A stretch of DNA of 64,000 nucleotides from Pezicula radicicola (lineage: Eukaryota; Ascomycota; Leotiomycetes; Helotiales; Dermateaceae). Under the pieces are notes generated by a model. The model searched no databases. It was not told where the DNA came from and saw only the letters and a program-made list of their open reading frames with translations. A program made the translations under genes and the position numbers. Shown in pieces: positions 1 to 11,905 of the stretch (the first letter of the stretch is position 1; each line of letters starts with the position of its first letter). The stretch is taken from contig PDUO01000032.1 in NCBI GenBank assembly GCA_003008705.1, forward strand, positions 597,985-661,984, written 5' to 3'.

Positions 1-2088
1 ATGATGGAGAGGGTTCAAGCGTTACGCAATGGTCATACGCAACTACCGTCTTTTTCAATGAGAGGTTGGAACAAAATTATGACCGAACGAAACGAACTGA
101 ATACAGCCCTTTTCAAGATATTCCAGCAGGCAAGTGTCGAAAACTCTGTCACCGACCTTATGATTGCAAAAATATGTTTCAATTTACTGGTTTCTTCTGC
201 GCCACCTTCCATCAAAACCTATAATATCTTGATACATCATCTTACAAAACTGGGACGACCTGAGATTGCCCATATCGTTGTGGACTCTTTATTCTGCGAT
301 AGCCGCTACCGACCAAGTCAGAAAACCATCCGCTATATCCTGGACTTCTATATCGCGGGGAAGGACAAAGTCGGGTTCAGGGCAATGGTCAAACGTATGC
401 GAGGCGTCGAAGGAAATATGAGGCTGAAAACACGCAGACTTTGTCAATTGGACCACCCATTTGAACAGGTTTGGGCGGTAACAAACAAGGTCATCCACAG
501 GAACGGCTATCTGGTCCAGAAGGTCCCGCGAAATACTTTGATCTTCGATGCGCTTATATCTGGTTCTCTGGAGCTATTTGGTATCAAACCAGCTCTTCGT
601 CATGTCCGGGCAGCCCTTCGTGAAGGGTTTGAAATCAGAGCGGACACCTTGAGTAAGATCCTCAGATCATGTCTAGCAACGACGGATGCCGAAGCAGCAG
701 AAACTCTGCTTCGCGCCTTGTTATCGCGCTGGCATGGAAATTTGGCCTTTTCTTCGGTAATAGAGTACGATGCTGAAGCCAGACATTCGGTCTACCAACT
801 TCTTCATCTTTGCGACGTCCAATCACCTGTATCTCGTACCATATCCATTCCCTTCAGATTACCAAAAGAACCTTTGGAAAGAATGCTGAATTATATAAGC
901 ATTGAATCTATCGGCGCAGCGATTGACCGAATTGCGGCGACGATCTCGCAGCTACAAAATGCCCTGGGACTTACTTCTTCTTCAGCACATTTAGAGGCGC
1001 TTCTTATAGAATCTAATGACGTTGCATCTGACATTAGTAATATCCTTAAGTTTAATCGTGCCTTAGGGGTTTTGACTACGGCTTCAGCAGTCGAATCTCG
1101 AAGGCTCAGGGACAAAGCACGAACATCCAACCGCGAACAGTCTATGCCGTTGAGACTTATCGAACTAGAGCTACGAACTGTGACAAAACACATCTCTTCA
1201 ATGAATACCTTTCTACTGCAGTCCCAATACAATAAACTCCCGGCGCATATGAAGAAAACCGTCGACAAGGATATTGCGGGCTCTGAACAGTTTGTATCCG
1301 AGACGCTCGACCTGACCTTGTCGCTCCTCAAGAGCTACCAATTGAGGAACAAGCGCAAACGATTAGCACGAAAACTCAGAATGCTCGTTCTCAGATACGG
1401 ACGCCATATGAAACTGATTCAAACAATTGAGATGGAGATAAGCACAATTGCTGCATCCCAAAGAGGAAACAATACGGGCAGGAAATCAACACCAAAAGGA
1501 GAAACTCTAGAAGAACAGGGTCTATCTCCGAAGCCGGCCATCAACAATGAGGCCGGGCATGAACGGATTGGGCAATTGCTCGTACGACATGCGGACACAG
1601 ACACTTCAATAAGAAGCCCGATATGCAGCCAGGCTTCTCCTGCATCACGACTAGCGTCAAAAGGGCGTGGGATGTGGGAAGTGTCGGTGCAGTCAAGTCG
1701 GAGCAGCAACTCTCTTGCAGGAACAACTGGCAACTCTAAGTCTTCAATAAAGTCTACAGATGCAGAGGAGATAGCCAACTGGCTGCAAAGTCTAAAGCTC
1801 CATAAATACATGGATAACCTCAAAGATCTGAAATGGGCAGAGCTCGTGGAACTCGACGAGAAAGCCTTAGAGGAACGAGGTATACATACTCTCGGCGCAA
1901 GAAGGAAGTTCTTGCGGTCCTTTGGCCTTGTTGCACGGAAACCGGGTGCGGATGAGAACCGGGCCGTCGTATCTACGGCACCTACGCAGCATCGGAAGCA
2001 ACTGTCTCTACTGCACCAAAATAAAGCGGGTTTGCTTTCCCCACCGGGTCCAGAGACGCAGGCGGAGCATCTCAGCGCGGCTGGATAG
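1..2088 (+). CDS. PPR-like protein with C-terminal Vts1-type SAM domain (5' end may be cut)
   Basis: Uninterrupted 695-codon frame open from the first base, so the true start may lie upstream of the window. Residues about 70-230 are helical with pentatricopeptide-like pairs (TYNILIHHLTKLGRPEIA; LIFDALISGSLELFG), suggesting organellar or other RNA binding. A basic, partly coiled middle (about 400-480) is followed by a Ser-rich linker (about 490-585). Residues about 586-645 form a SAM domain (NWLQSLKLHKYMDNLKDL, then LGARRKFLRSF) very like the RNA-hairpin-binding SAM of fungal Vts1/Smaug, keeping the GARRK segment. Vts1 itself does not carry PPR repeats, so this looks like a fusion or captured domain. 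Function is inferred: an RNA-binding protein with two RNA-binding modules. The SAM call is strong, the PPR call moderate. Confidence 0.75.
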   Translation: MMERVQALRNGHTQLPSFSMRGWNKIMTERNELNTALFKIFQQASVENSVTDLMIAKICFNLLVSSAPPSIKTYNILIHHLTKLGRPEIAHIVVDSLFCDSRYRPSQKTIRYILDFYIAGKDKVGFRAMVKRMRGVEGNMRLKTRRLCQLDHPFEQVWAVTNKVIHRNGYLVQKVPRNTLIFDALISGSLELFGIKPALRHVRAALREGFEIRADTLSKILRSCLATTDAEAAETLLRALLSRWHGNLAFSSVIEYDAEARHSVYQLLHLCDVQSPVSRTISIPFRLPKEPLERMLNYISIESIGAAIDRIAATISQLQNALGLTSSSAHLEALLIESNDVASDISNILKFNRALGVLTTASAVESRRLRDKARTSNREQSMPLRLIELELRTVTKHISSMNTFLLQSQYNKLPAHMKKTVDKDIAGSEQFVSETLDLTLSLLKSYQLRNKRKRLARKLRMLVLRYGRHMKLIQTIEMEISTIAASQRGNNTGRKSTPKGETLEEQGLSPKPAINNEAGHERIGQLLVRHADTDTSIRSPICSQASPASRLASKGRGMWEVSVQSSRSSNSLAGTTGNSKSSIKSTDAEEIANWLQSLKLHKYMDNLKDLKWAELVELDEKALEERGIHTLGARRKFLRSFGLVARKPGADENRAVVSTAPTQHRKQLSLLHQNKAGLLSPPGPETQAEHLSAAG

Positions 2089-3932
2089 GAGAGGGAAAGA
2101 GGTTAAGCGGTCAACGGGTGACCTGATTGTTCATAATTCTTGGCGATGCAATCACTCTGTATATTTACGCGGCATGCAAAGATGATCTAGAAGGGCGCAG
2201 GGATGGTAAGCGTTTTGCATAGAATGGAGTACCGGTTGGGACTTGTTAGCATGTTCATACCACGACAGTCGTGGTTCTTGAGATAACAATTCAAGCTTTC
2301 ATGGAATACTGTGAGGGGTGGATATGGTCACATGACACCCCGTTAGTCAATACCTAGTGCTTAGGCCACCAGAGTAGATAGCATTCCACACATCATAAGT
2401 AGTTTATAGAAAGACAACTTGCCCTGCAACGAAGCAAACCGCCTCCCACAATACTCAGACTATCTATCTCTTTCGTGGGGTGGCAGGCTATACTCCACAA
2501 CCATGGGATGCTCGGTCTAGCCTTGGGAGTCAAGTGAAGTGCGTTGTACTCGTGTGCGGGAATGACACCTTTAGCTACCCTCCAAGTATAAGTTCCATTC
2601 TAAGGACATCCACTCACCACACCACAGTATGATGGAGTAGAATGGAACAGAAATCCTGGGCGCGGAAAGGTGGGAGAGAGGGTTGGGTAGTGATTTCATT
2701 TGCTGGCTGTACTGTGCTGCTGCAACAGCGTATGGACCAGACCAGACCAGACCAGAATGGATTTATTAGAAAGAGTTGATAAAATGTGACTGTGGCTGGG
2801 GCCGGTCAGACGTGTGCAGCTGTGTAGCGACATCCTCGGAGCAATTGGCATTTGACGGCGCACAAATGCAGGATCGAGGCGTTGTTTGTCCTCCCCCAGT
2901 TTATAGAAGCATGCTCCTGACTGGAAGAAGCTTTGCTGATTCTTGACCGCTTCAAACTAACCTTGGCACCGTTTACAGTCGACAGTCACGCACTCGCAGC
3001 CATGACAACAACCGTGAGGATCAAGGGGTCACGCTCTGGCTCCGATTACCTATTCTCCTATTCTCGCCCTCGACCTGACTCTTGCGTTGCATGTTCAGTC
3101 CTGTCTACAGAGAAGCATGTGACATCACCGCCCCTGGACCACCCTTGCTAAGTTTGTTCCCGGGTTATGCCTCCGCTTTTTTCTGTGGATGACAGGATTA
3201 ACAAGCAGAATGTACAGTACTACTCCTCCTGTTAAAAAGGGCTTTATGCCTCGTGGTTTCATTATTAATGTCATCCTCGTATCCTTTGTTGCAACCTCCA
3301 TTATTGTGTCTGTCAGATAATCAATGATCCGATCTGTATCTCATTTCTGACATTATCTTGGGTGCTGTTGTACAGTACTGTAACCCTTCCCTTGTGAGGA
3401 AGTAGCGTGGTGTGTCGTCTCAAATAAGCAGGCGGTGAAACAGCGCAATGGTACTGCCTGCCTTAATTCCTGAACTCAGACCCTGAAGATCAATTCACCA
3501 ATCGCACTCTTCACTTCTACACGTTGACATTCGAATCGACATTCAGAGCTATCAACCACCACACTACTCCTACCTATCTTGTAAGCACCGCTCCAACACC
3601 AGCACGCGAACAGCTCTCTCCGGGCAACCAGAAAAAAGCAGGATCGGACCCGAGACTGCCCTGTACTTTCCCTGCACAATTCCAAGAAACGACCCCGATC
3701 CGAAGCTTCAAAGCGCCTGAATGGCGACTTCACTTCACCGACACAACAATATATCCTTTTCTCTACAGCTATCCTTACCTCCAGGCTTGAATATCAGATT
3801 TTTCTATTGTCCGCGCGGACTTCTCTAAAACACAACACATCAAATTGATCATACTCGACACCAATCAAAACATTAGCATAAGGCAGACAGGCAGATAGGA
3901 AGCAGCGGTAAGAGGTTCATCAGTCACTCAAG
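2089..3932. other. Intergenic region and 5' leader of PHO81
   Basis: No convincing gene in 1.84 kb. Four tandem GACCA units lie at 2735-2755. From about 3470 the plus strand becomes C/T- and CA-rich, typical of a fungal promoter and leader, running into the PHO81 start. A CACGTT hexamer near 3517 resembles a weak Pho4/NUC-1 site, but no canonical CACGTG was noticed. Small open frames here (for example 2933-3151 and 3524-3790) show no family similarity. Confidence 0.5.
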
Positions 3933-6900
3933 ATGAAGTTCGGACGCAAGTAAGCCTCCCAGCTACCCCTCCTCCGGGCTACGCTTGCCAGCATTGAGCC
4001 TGCGGGTTAACGTGTTCTTGCAGTCTTCCCCGGAATCAGGTCCCAGAGTGGTCATCCTCCTACATTAACTACAAAGGCTTGAAGAAGCTCATCAAGGCAG
4101 CAGCAGAAAGAGTTAAGGAGGGGAAGGACGTTGATTTAGCAGGTGTGATTTTCGTGCCATGACGGCACACGCTTGCATAATCTAATCTTCTATCAGAGTT
4201 CTTTTTTTCCCTCGACCGGAACCTGGAGGATGTTGATGCGTTTTACAACAAGAAATTCGCAGATGCTACACGACGTCTTAAGCTCCTCCAGGAACGGTAC
4301 GGTGCATCTCTGGATGCCCTATCGGCTCTTGATCAGGATGAGGTTGAGGAACTTATGGGCGCTCTGCTGGAGCTTAGGGGCCAGTTGAGGAAGCTACAAT
4401 GGTTCGGGGACGTCAATCGCAAGGGCTTTGTCAAGATCACCAAGAAACTTGATAAGAAGGTGCCCAACACCTCGAACAAGACACAGCAACGCTATGTTGC
4501 TTCGAAGGTTGACACGAAACCATTTGCTACCAACTTTCCCCTGGTGCAAGCTACCAATGCCATCAACGATCGGCTTGCAATCCTTGGAGAGACGAACAAT
4601 GACGATGCCAGATCCGTACATTCCATGCACTCAGTGAGGCGAGTGTCCTCCCGAACGATCTTCAACCTACCTCCCGGTCTCCAGGAAACAGTGGATCAAG
4701 CTGTGAGGAGCGATGACGAACCGATTTTGAAGGAGGCTCTCACAGAGGCGAATTTGGAACCCAATGAGCCTGCAATGCAAAAGTTATTAGGCAATCTTTT
4801 GCAGCGTTCGATTTCCTCCAAATCGAAGAAGTGTATCAGCTATCTTCTAAAGTCGATCAATTCGCTAGACGAGCCGGATGATATCAATCAACGCAATTGC
4901 ATTCACCGTTTGGTAATTTCAATTGGCCGTTCAAAGTCTCATGAAGCTGAAGGCAAGGTGACCAAGTCTGTCAAGCTTGCAGACCCACAATACATCACAC
5001 CTGCAGCTTCCCCTCCACCAGGTCCGCGCCCCAGCTCGCTTAAGGAGTCCAAACTGTTGAGCCGAGACGATGAACATGTCAAACTCCTTATTTATGTCCT
5101 CGATCTCCTTGAACCACGCCACCAGTCGGCACTGAAGGCCAAGGACACACACGGTCGTTTACCTTTACATTACGCAGCTCAATATGGATTTGTTGTTATT
5201 TGCCAGGAAGTCATGGCACACATGCAAAGATGGAGTCAATTCAACGTCGAGCATGGCATTGATGCAGAAGAATGGCAAGACAATGAAGGCATGGCGCCCT
5301 TGCATTTGAGTGTGATTGGAGGACATGAAGCCACAACGCAAGCGTTATTGGATGGGGAGAATTGGCAAGGCCTGATTGACCACAAAGTGAGAAGAGATAT
5401 CTCCAAATCCAGTGCTGTCCTCGCTCTCGCCACCAAAGCAAACTTCACGGCCATTGTCAAGCTTCTTGTCGATGCTGGTGTGAACATCAATTGGCAGGAT
5501 GAAACTGGCGAGACTGCATTGCATATCGCGGCACGTTTTGGCAATGTTGAATGTGCAAAAATCCTGATCGATGGGACGGCTGATCAGAAAGCAGACCTTG
5601 AACTCACGGAGAACTCCTTTGCTTGGACACCTCTACATGTGGCCTCGGTGGATGGGCATCCTAAGATTGTGGAGCTTCTGATTGCGGCTGGTGCCGAGAT
5701 AAATAAACTCGATGCATCTGGATGGACTGGTCGCGAGCACGCAGCTCTGAGAGGACATTTGGTGAGCGCTGCGATGTTAGCTGAAGCTAGTCTTGAGACT
5801 GCTAGTTCTGGATCGGAAAAGTCTGAGGGTACCATTCCCACCTCTACTAGCGCTTCGACTCCTGAGCCGTCTGCCATGTCGTCGGTTGAAGCACTACACA
5901 CTCATAAAGCGCCTAGCAAAGCCCCTGAGCCAGTCAAGACGTTCGGTCATCGGTATCTGACCAATGAAACTATGATTCTCGTTAGCTTGGGCTCTATGGA
6001 TATGCGCAAAGACGCTCCAGCAGTCAAGCTCGACCAGATACCTCTGGCAGAGGCCCATTCAACCCAACTTGATACAGCTCTCTCAGTCGTGGTTTCAGCC
6101 ACCGGAGCTCAAGGAGAATCGACCATCGTTGATCTACCGGTCCAGCACAACATTTCCACTGAACCAATTGTCTTTACAACCACCGATGCTTCCAAGGTCA
6201 AACTCCTCTTCGATATTGTGCCGACATATGCACCCGCAGGTAGCCAAGAGCACAAGGTAGCGCGTGGAGTAGCCATCCTATCTAGCATCCAGCCTGCTTT
6301 TGCCTCTTCTACCAAGCGTATGAGTCTCCAAGGAGATCTCAGCGTACCGATTATAGCGGCAGCAACTCTAGAGGTCATCGGCTCTGTGAATTTCAATTTC
6401 CTCATTATTACGCCATTCTCTCATCCTAACATGGAGGTCACAGCAAAGCAGACTTACTGGAAGGAATTGTCTTCCGAGCCAATGGTTATCGGCCACCGAG
6501 GTCTTGGAAAGAACATTACTACAAACAAGTCTCTTCAACTGGGCGAAAACACGTTACAGTCGTTCATTGCAGCATCAAATCTAGGCGCCAACTACGTCGA
6601 GTTTGATGTTCAGTTGACAAAAGATCACGTTCCCGTCATTTACCATGATTTCCTCGTCAGCGAAACTGGTATCGATGCCCCAGTTCACACACTCACACTC
6701 GAGCAATTCCTCCACATCAACGATGGGGTTCGAGCATCGCGTCCACCATCCCCTCCACATGAAAGTCGCCAGACTGAAATCGTCCGGGGTATGGATCGTC
6801 AACGCTCACTTTCTATGGGTCACATAATGCCCGAAACCAACATGGCAGAGCGCATGAAACATACACGTGATTTCAAAGCGAAGGGATACAAAGCCAATAC

Positions 6901-7569
6901 TCGCGGTAACTTCATTCAAGCACCTTTCACAACTCTTGAAGAGATGTTCAAAAAGCTGCCCGAGAATGTGGGTTTCAATATTGAGATGAAGTATCCCATG
7001 TTGCACGAGTCCCAGGAACATGATATGGACAGTTATGCTGTTGAACTCAACAGCTTCGTTGATACTGTTCTTCAGATGGTTTATGATCTCGGCATGAAGA
7101 GAAAGATCATCTTCAGCAGTTTCCACCCTGACATCTGCCTCCTGCTCAATTTCAAACAGCCCAACATCCCAATATTGTTCTTAACCGATGCCGGTACATG
7201 TCCGGTTGGTGATATCAGAGCTAGCAGTTTACAGGAGGCTATCCGCTTTGCCAGCCGTTGGAACCTTCTTGGTGTCGTCAGTGCTGCGGAGCCACTGGTG
7301 AACAGTCCCCGGTTGGTGAGGGTTGTTAAGGACAGCGGGTTGGTATGTGTGAGTTATGGAGTGTTGAACAATGATCCCAAATATGTCCAGGTAAGTTTCA
7401 GGAGAAACCTGAGCAATGGTAGAACCACGCTAATGTAACAAAATAGCAACAAGTACAAGAAGGCATTGATGCCGTTATTGTGGATAGCGTGCTTGCAATT
7501 CGCAAGGGTCTAACCAGTAGCAAAGTAAAGAACGCTGTGCAACCTTGGAACGGACCTGTCGAAATTTGA
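3933..7569 (+). CDS. PHO81: PHO81/NUC-2-type phosphate-response regulator (SPX-ankyrin-GDPD)
   Basis: Four exons: 3933-3949, 4024-4142, 4197-7390, 7447-7569, giving 1150 aa; all introns are GT-AG and exon 1 encodes only MKFGR plus two bases. The N-terminal SPX domain (MKFGRN, then VPEWSSSYINYKGLKKLI) would sense inositol pyrophosphates. Ankyrin repeats span about residues 355-575 (DTHGRLPLHYAAQYGF). A PHO81-like middle follows (FGHRYLTNETMILVSLGSMD). A glycerophosphodiester phosphodiesterase domain covers about 808-1145 (GHRGLGKN, LGENTLQSF, VEFDVQLTKDHVP). In the family, Pho81/NUC-2 inhibits the Pho80-Pho85 cyclin-CDK when phosphate is low, releasing the Pho4/NUC-1 factor. Gde1 shares the architecture, but the conserved middle favours PHO81. 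The GDPD active-site motifs look intact, so residual hydrolase activity cannot be excluded. Confidence 0.93.
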
Positions 7570-8348
7570 GGTACCCTTTCCATGTTTTTTCACTTTGACA
7601 TACGGCGCATGGGAGTAATTGAGAGGCACCAGAGAATAGTCGAGAAGACTAGCAGATCAAAAGTCGAGCAATCAAAATGCGGAGGATTTTTTATTTGCTT
7701 TGCGGTACTTGGTATTGCGTTGCATGATGTTAGGAGTACTTTCTCTCTTTGTCTCTAGAAGTGGAATGATGCACAAGCATACAGATCATCGTGGAATAGC
7801 CCTTGAGAGAATGCTTCTGGTGAGGATCATTCACGGCATTTAGCTTGAGATTCCGAAGCTTTCCGGTGGCATAGAATTGTTTAGATAGAGATTCTCTTGA
7901 GGAACCAATACACACGCTTCACTCCCTAGTTTCAAAACCTGCTAAGGTATAATCGAAACTGTTTAGCCCTTTATATGAAAATCCCACTACTTTAGATTGC
8001 ATCTTTTGCTTGTGAAACTGTTGCAAGAAAGTCGATATTCATTTTTTTATGGGCTAAGCGAGCATTGGTGTGCTGGTTAAGCGATATATGAGTAGACTTG
8101 TATTAGACACTATCTATCTTTTTAATCTTTAATCTTTAGTCTATCTTTGCATTTCCTGCTACCTTGGTTTCAGGTAAGTTACCAGTTTCTATTTCAATCT
8201 CCATATCGCCTTTACATCCTTTACTCCGTATATCTCTCATCCCATCTACCGCGCTCAAATGAAATCAAAACAAAACAAACTATCCCATGAAAAAAAGGAG
8301 GGAAAAAAAGGCCCCTTTAGGTATCCCGATAACTCAATTGATCAATTG
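7570..8348. other. Intergenic region between convergent genes
   Basis: Holds the 3' ends of PHO81 (plus) and the secreted repeat protein (minus). Moderately AT-rich; I see no further gene or RNA. Confidence 0.5.
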
Positions 8349-9314
8349 CTAATTAACAACATCCGTAGGTAACGCCTGGACCGTTCTTCTCTTCCGCGTC
8401 AGTGTAGCCGGAACAGTAGGTCTAGAATAAATCTTCCCATTCCCATTCCCATTCGAATCCACAACAGTCTTCGTAAAAGTCCTCGTCCCAGTTTTAGTTT
8501 CCCAAACAGGAATTTTCCTCTCTTCAATCGACGCCTCCCTTTTCTCAACCTTCTCAGCCTTCTCTCGTTCAGTCACAGGCGGTGGAGCATTAACACTAGG
8601 TCTATCCGGCACCAACTTCGGCATTTCTTTTAACGCTTCATCCAATTTTCCGTCTACGATTATATCGGGGTAGTTTGGATCGGCGAAGTTGGCGTGGATT
8701 TGACAGGTTGTAGGATCTCGTGGTAAACCGTCGTCTGGACAGGTTGGTGGTGGGGGTGGTGCGTCTTGTGGGGTTTGGCCTGGGTGCATTAGGTTGTCGA
8801 GGTGGTGGAATGCGTCCATTATGTCGCTGCGTGGTTGTTGTTGTTGTTTTGGTTGGGGATTGTTGGTGGATGGGAGGTGTGGCATTTTATCTACTGGGCT
8901 TACTTTTTGGCCTGTTGGGGTGAGGGTTGGGTCGTTGTTTTTGTGGATCATTCCATCTACTGGACTTATTTGTCGTGGGATTGCTGATGGTTTTGGATTT
9001 AGATGTGGTAGTTTATCTACCGGACTGATTTTTTCGCCGGTTGAAGAGATTGTTGGATCGTTGTTTTTGTGGATCATTCCATCTACTGGACTAATGGTAT
9101 CCCGCTTCTCAGTCTCACTAGTGGAGTTCAGATAAATGGGATTCTTGACAGATTCTGATCCGTAGTGAGAATTATGGATGCTTGGGTAGGTTGCTGTGGT
9201 TGTGATTGTGGTTGTCATTGTGGTTGTAGTTGTGGTTACCATTGTTGGTAATGGGTTACCCATGACGAGGGTTGCGCCGATGAGGGCTACGGCTAGAAGA
9301 TTATAACGAGCCAT
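8349..9314 (-). CDS. Secreted repeat protein with dibasic (kexin-type) sites
   Basis: Single-exon frame of 321 aa. Residues 1-19 form a signal peptide (MARYNLLAVALIGATLVMG). A Thr-rich stretch (24-42) precedes two copies of a 42-residue repeat (about 74-115 and 116-150), each with SPVDGMIHKNNDPT and a second SPVDK(L/M)PHL motif. A Pro/Gln-rich part with two cysteines (192, 204) follows, then a charged C-terminus. Possible Kex2 sites are KR at 70-71 and 258-259 and RKRR at 307-310. No family recognised. It could be a cell-wall or secreted repeat protein, or a precursor from which kexin releases peptides. Only the first repeat is directly preceded by KR (the second follows PRQ), so it does not match a standard dikaritin-type precursor. 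The plus-strand frames over it are G-rich shadows. Confidence 0.72.
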   Translation of the reverse strand: MARYNLLAVALIGATLVMGNPLPTMVTTTTTTMTTTITTTATYPSIHNSHYGSESVKNPIYLNSTSETEKRDTISPVDGMIHKNNDPTISSTGEKISPVDKLPHLNPKPSAIPRQISPVDGMIHKNNDPTLTPTGQKVSPVDKMPHLPSTNNPQPKQQQQPRSDIMDAFHHLDNLMHPGQTPQDAPPPPPTCPDDGLPRDPTTCQIHANFADPNYPDIIVDGKLDEALKEMPKLVPDRPSVNAPPPVTEREKAEKVEKREASIEERKIPVWETKTGTRTFTKTVVDSNGNGNGKIYSRPTVPATLTRKRRTVQALPTDVVN

Positions 9315-11138
9315 CTTTGAGGGTTTTGGCTGGTTGGTTAGTTGATTGATGGTTGTACTAGATATAAGTACTTGTTGTAATAGAGGGGTGTTAGGCGTGT
9401 TTGAAGTGGTTTGTTTGGGTATGGTGTCGGTTATTGGGTAAACTAAGTTTGAAGATATAAAATCTTTGAGAGTAATTAGTCTTGGGTTTTGTTTGTTTGT
9501 GAAGGTTTGATGGAAGAGTTCTTGATTTGGGGGATGGGGAGGTTTGTTTTATAGTAAGTGAGTGATACCAGTTCAGATGATAATTTGGGGCTAGGAAATA
9601 GATTGAAAGAGTCATAAAGTGCTATTTCTCAGTTTGAAAGAAAATTTGTGGGAGCTAAGTTGACTGGATGATGAGTAGCGTTGTGAATTAGGTACCTAGT
9701 TGTAGTAAGAGTTAGCTTATGGTGCTAGTTGGACTTCAGTGGGTTTTTGAAGTAGACTACCTAGGGATTCTAAATCTATTGCTCTAAGCAATTTTCTTAG
9801 TTTAATTGTTTTTGAATAAAAGCTCCTACATATATAGGTTGTTGTAATGAAATAATTACCTTACCTGCTTCTAACTTCTCACTACAGGTAAGAGAGTAAA
9901 TTAAAGAAAATCATTTAGATACTATTATCAGACCTACTCTTTATGTTAGGTAAAGTATAAAATCGTGCTTCTTTTCAACTCGCTTGGCTACTAAGTACTA
10001 AAAATGACTAGCCGAGCTAGCTTACCTGTAAGTCACGCTATAATAGCATGGTGGATCAACTATTCGGACTGCGATTAAAACTCGGTAAGAAAAAATCATT
10101 AGTAAAGTTTTGACAGTTTGACTGTCTAGTGTCCTGAGAATTACTGCAAAGAATTTTCGAGTAGCTACCCCGTAGAGACACAATCGTTGCTGTGCTAGTG
10201 TAGACCGTTAGTTTTGATAGAAATTGACATGAATTATTCGACTATGTAAGTTCCTTATTATGAAACTATCAAGGGAAAATATATAAAGTGACTTCTATAG
10301 ATATAAGCTTTTAAATCAAAGACTTAAATCAAATAAATAACTAAAGTCAAGTGAATCACTTAAAAAAGTGAGTTGCTTAATTAAAAAAACTTACCTATGC
10401 TCTTATAAGGCTGTTACTTTAGATCATTTTATAGTCACGTGGTAAGGACTGCATTCTATGGAGGCAATTTCAATTTCTATAAGAAACTGTAATATTATAT
10501 TCGGGAAGGAACAAGAGTCTCCAGATGGACCTATTGTAGGGTGGATTAGATTAATGAGATGGTCATGTGACCAATCCTAGTAACAATTGTCTTCACTACT
10601 TAACACTTGCAATAATAGACTGATGTAGACAAAAGGAGGCAGACAGAAAGCACTTGGCGCCGGTCTAGACGAGATCAAAGTTATTCTACTCAAGAAACGT
10701 AACCTAACATAGCGCCATCCTTCTAGAATCGAGAACCCCCGAAAGTCACCAGTTGCTCCCCAGAATGGAAACAGTTTGTGTTGCAGTATCGGAACTATAC
10801 GACTTGGCCAATACGGATGCTTCCCCCCGAAAGTATCTGTACGGTGACGCGCTAGCCCTACTTTGGCATGTGATTGAGTATAGGAGACTTCCTAATTATT
10901 TCTCCGTGATATAGTGAGGGGGAAAATCCCCTGAGATCGAGCAAGACAAAAGGAAAATGATCAAGACGATTATGCCATTGTCCATTTCTACAGCAAGAGA
11001 TAAATGGGATACCTAAGATATGGTAACCGAACACTGGTCGTAGAATAAAAGTGTATTCTAAGGAAGCTTATGACCCAAACGCCTGCCAGGTGCGCCATCC
11101 AAACTCCAAACCCATCATAATCAAGTCTATCCGGGTAT
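9315..11138. other. Intergenic AT-rich stretch with repeat-motif copy
   Basis: About 1.8 kb without a gene. 9315-9640 is probably the promoter of the minus-strand secreted protein. From about 9780 to 10560 it is AT-rich with many stops. 10347-10379 holds a degenerate copy of the dispersed TCAAGTGAGTTACT-type motif. No terminal repeats were resolved. Confidence 0.45.
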
Positions 11139-11905
11139 TCAGCTCTTTAGAGCCTCCAAACGGCCACGCATTTGATCGAGCATGGCCTCAGCATCTTCGT
11201 CTTCTTCCTCCTCGACCGCAGGCGCAGCTTGTACAGGCGTAGTATCGACCGGTGTAGCAGCAACCTTACCCATTCTATCCTGTAGGATTTCACCAAGCAC
11301 CTTGTCGACCTCTTCCTCAGCCTCTTCGTCCTCTTCTTCCATACTATCTGGCAGACTATCCCCCACCATCTCCTCAATTATCCCCGCCTTCATAAGTTCT
11401 TGACTTAATTCCCGCATTGTGCCAGTTAACTCTGGAAGTCGTACGAGGCTGTTGACATCCTTCATGATGCCTACGCTCGCCCTAATACTGCCCTCAATCT
11501 TGCGAACAGCAAAGGCTTCTGTGACCTGCATGGCAACACTATTAAGCTGAGCCTTGGATGTCACTAATCGATTTGACGTTTTCCGTGTCCTAATCAGTTC
11601 CCGAGCAAATATGCGCATATCTTGCTGTGCTTGCTTGGTTTGGGAGGGGTTGCGTTGCGCGCGTCGGGAGGCTTGGGTAATGAGGGTCTTGGTCTTGTTC
11701 TCGACGACTTTGAGCTGTGCGATGTCGCGATCGAGCTTGCGAGTGTTTTGTCGTATTAATTGGTTGCATTTTCTTACCTAGGGAGGGTTAGATAGCTATT
11801 CTCTATTCTCTTAGTGGGCAGAAGGGCAGAAGGGCAGAAGATGGGGGATCGACTGACTTGCGCCTGCGGGTCAGGCTTCCAGAAGACAGCTTTGATTGTC
11901 TCCAT
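11139..11905 (-). CDS. VPS24: VPS24/CHMP3-type ESCRT-III subunit
   Basis: Two exons on the minus strand: 11905-11858 (METIKAVFWKPDPQAQ) and 11777-11139; the 80-bp intron reads GTCAGT...CTAG. Product 228 aa, close to yeast Vps24 (224 aa). A basic N-terminal alpha1-alpha2 hairpin (KCNQLIRQNTRKLDRDI) and the hallmark NSLVRLPELTGTM are followed by an acidic C-terminal tail. The tail ends in a MIM1-like helix (MLDQMRGRLEALK) for the Vps4 MIT domain. In the family, Vps24 caps and bundles Snf7 filaments at endosomes during multivesicular-body sorting. It is divergently arranged with the p23 gene, start codons 602 bp apart. The first exon is too short for an ORF scan and was placed from its conserved sequence. 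Confidence 0.93.

Noticed and set aside
8720..9135. Several plus-strand open frames rich in Trp/Gly/Val
   Set aside because: They are antisense shadows of the secreted repeat protein, which has a signal peptide and repeat structure on the minus strand.
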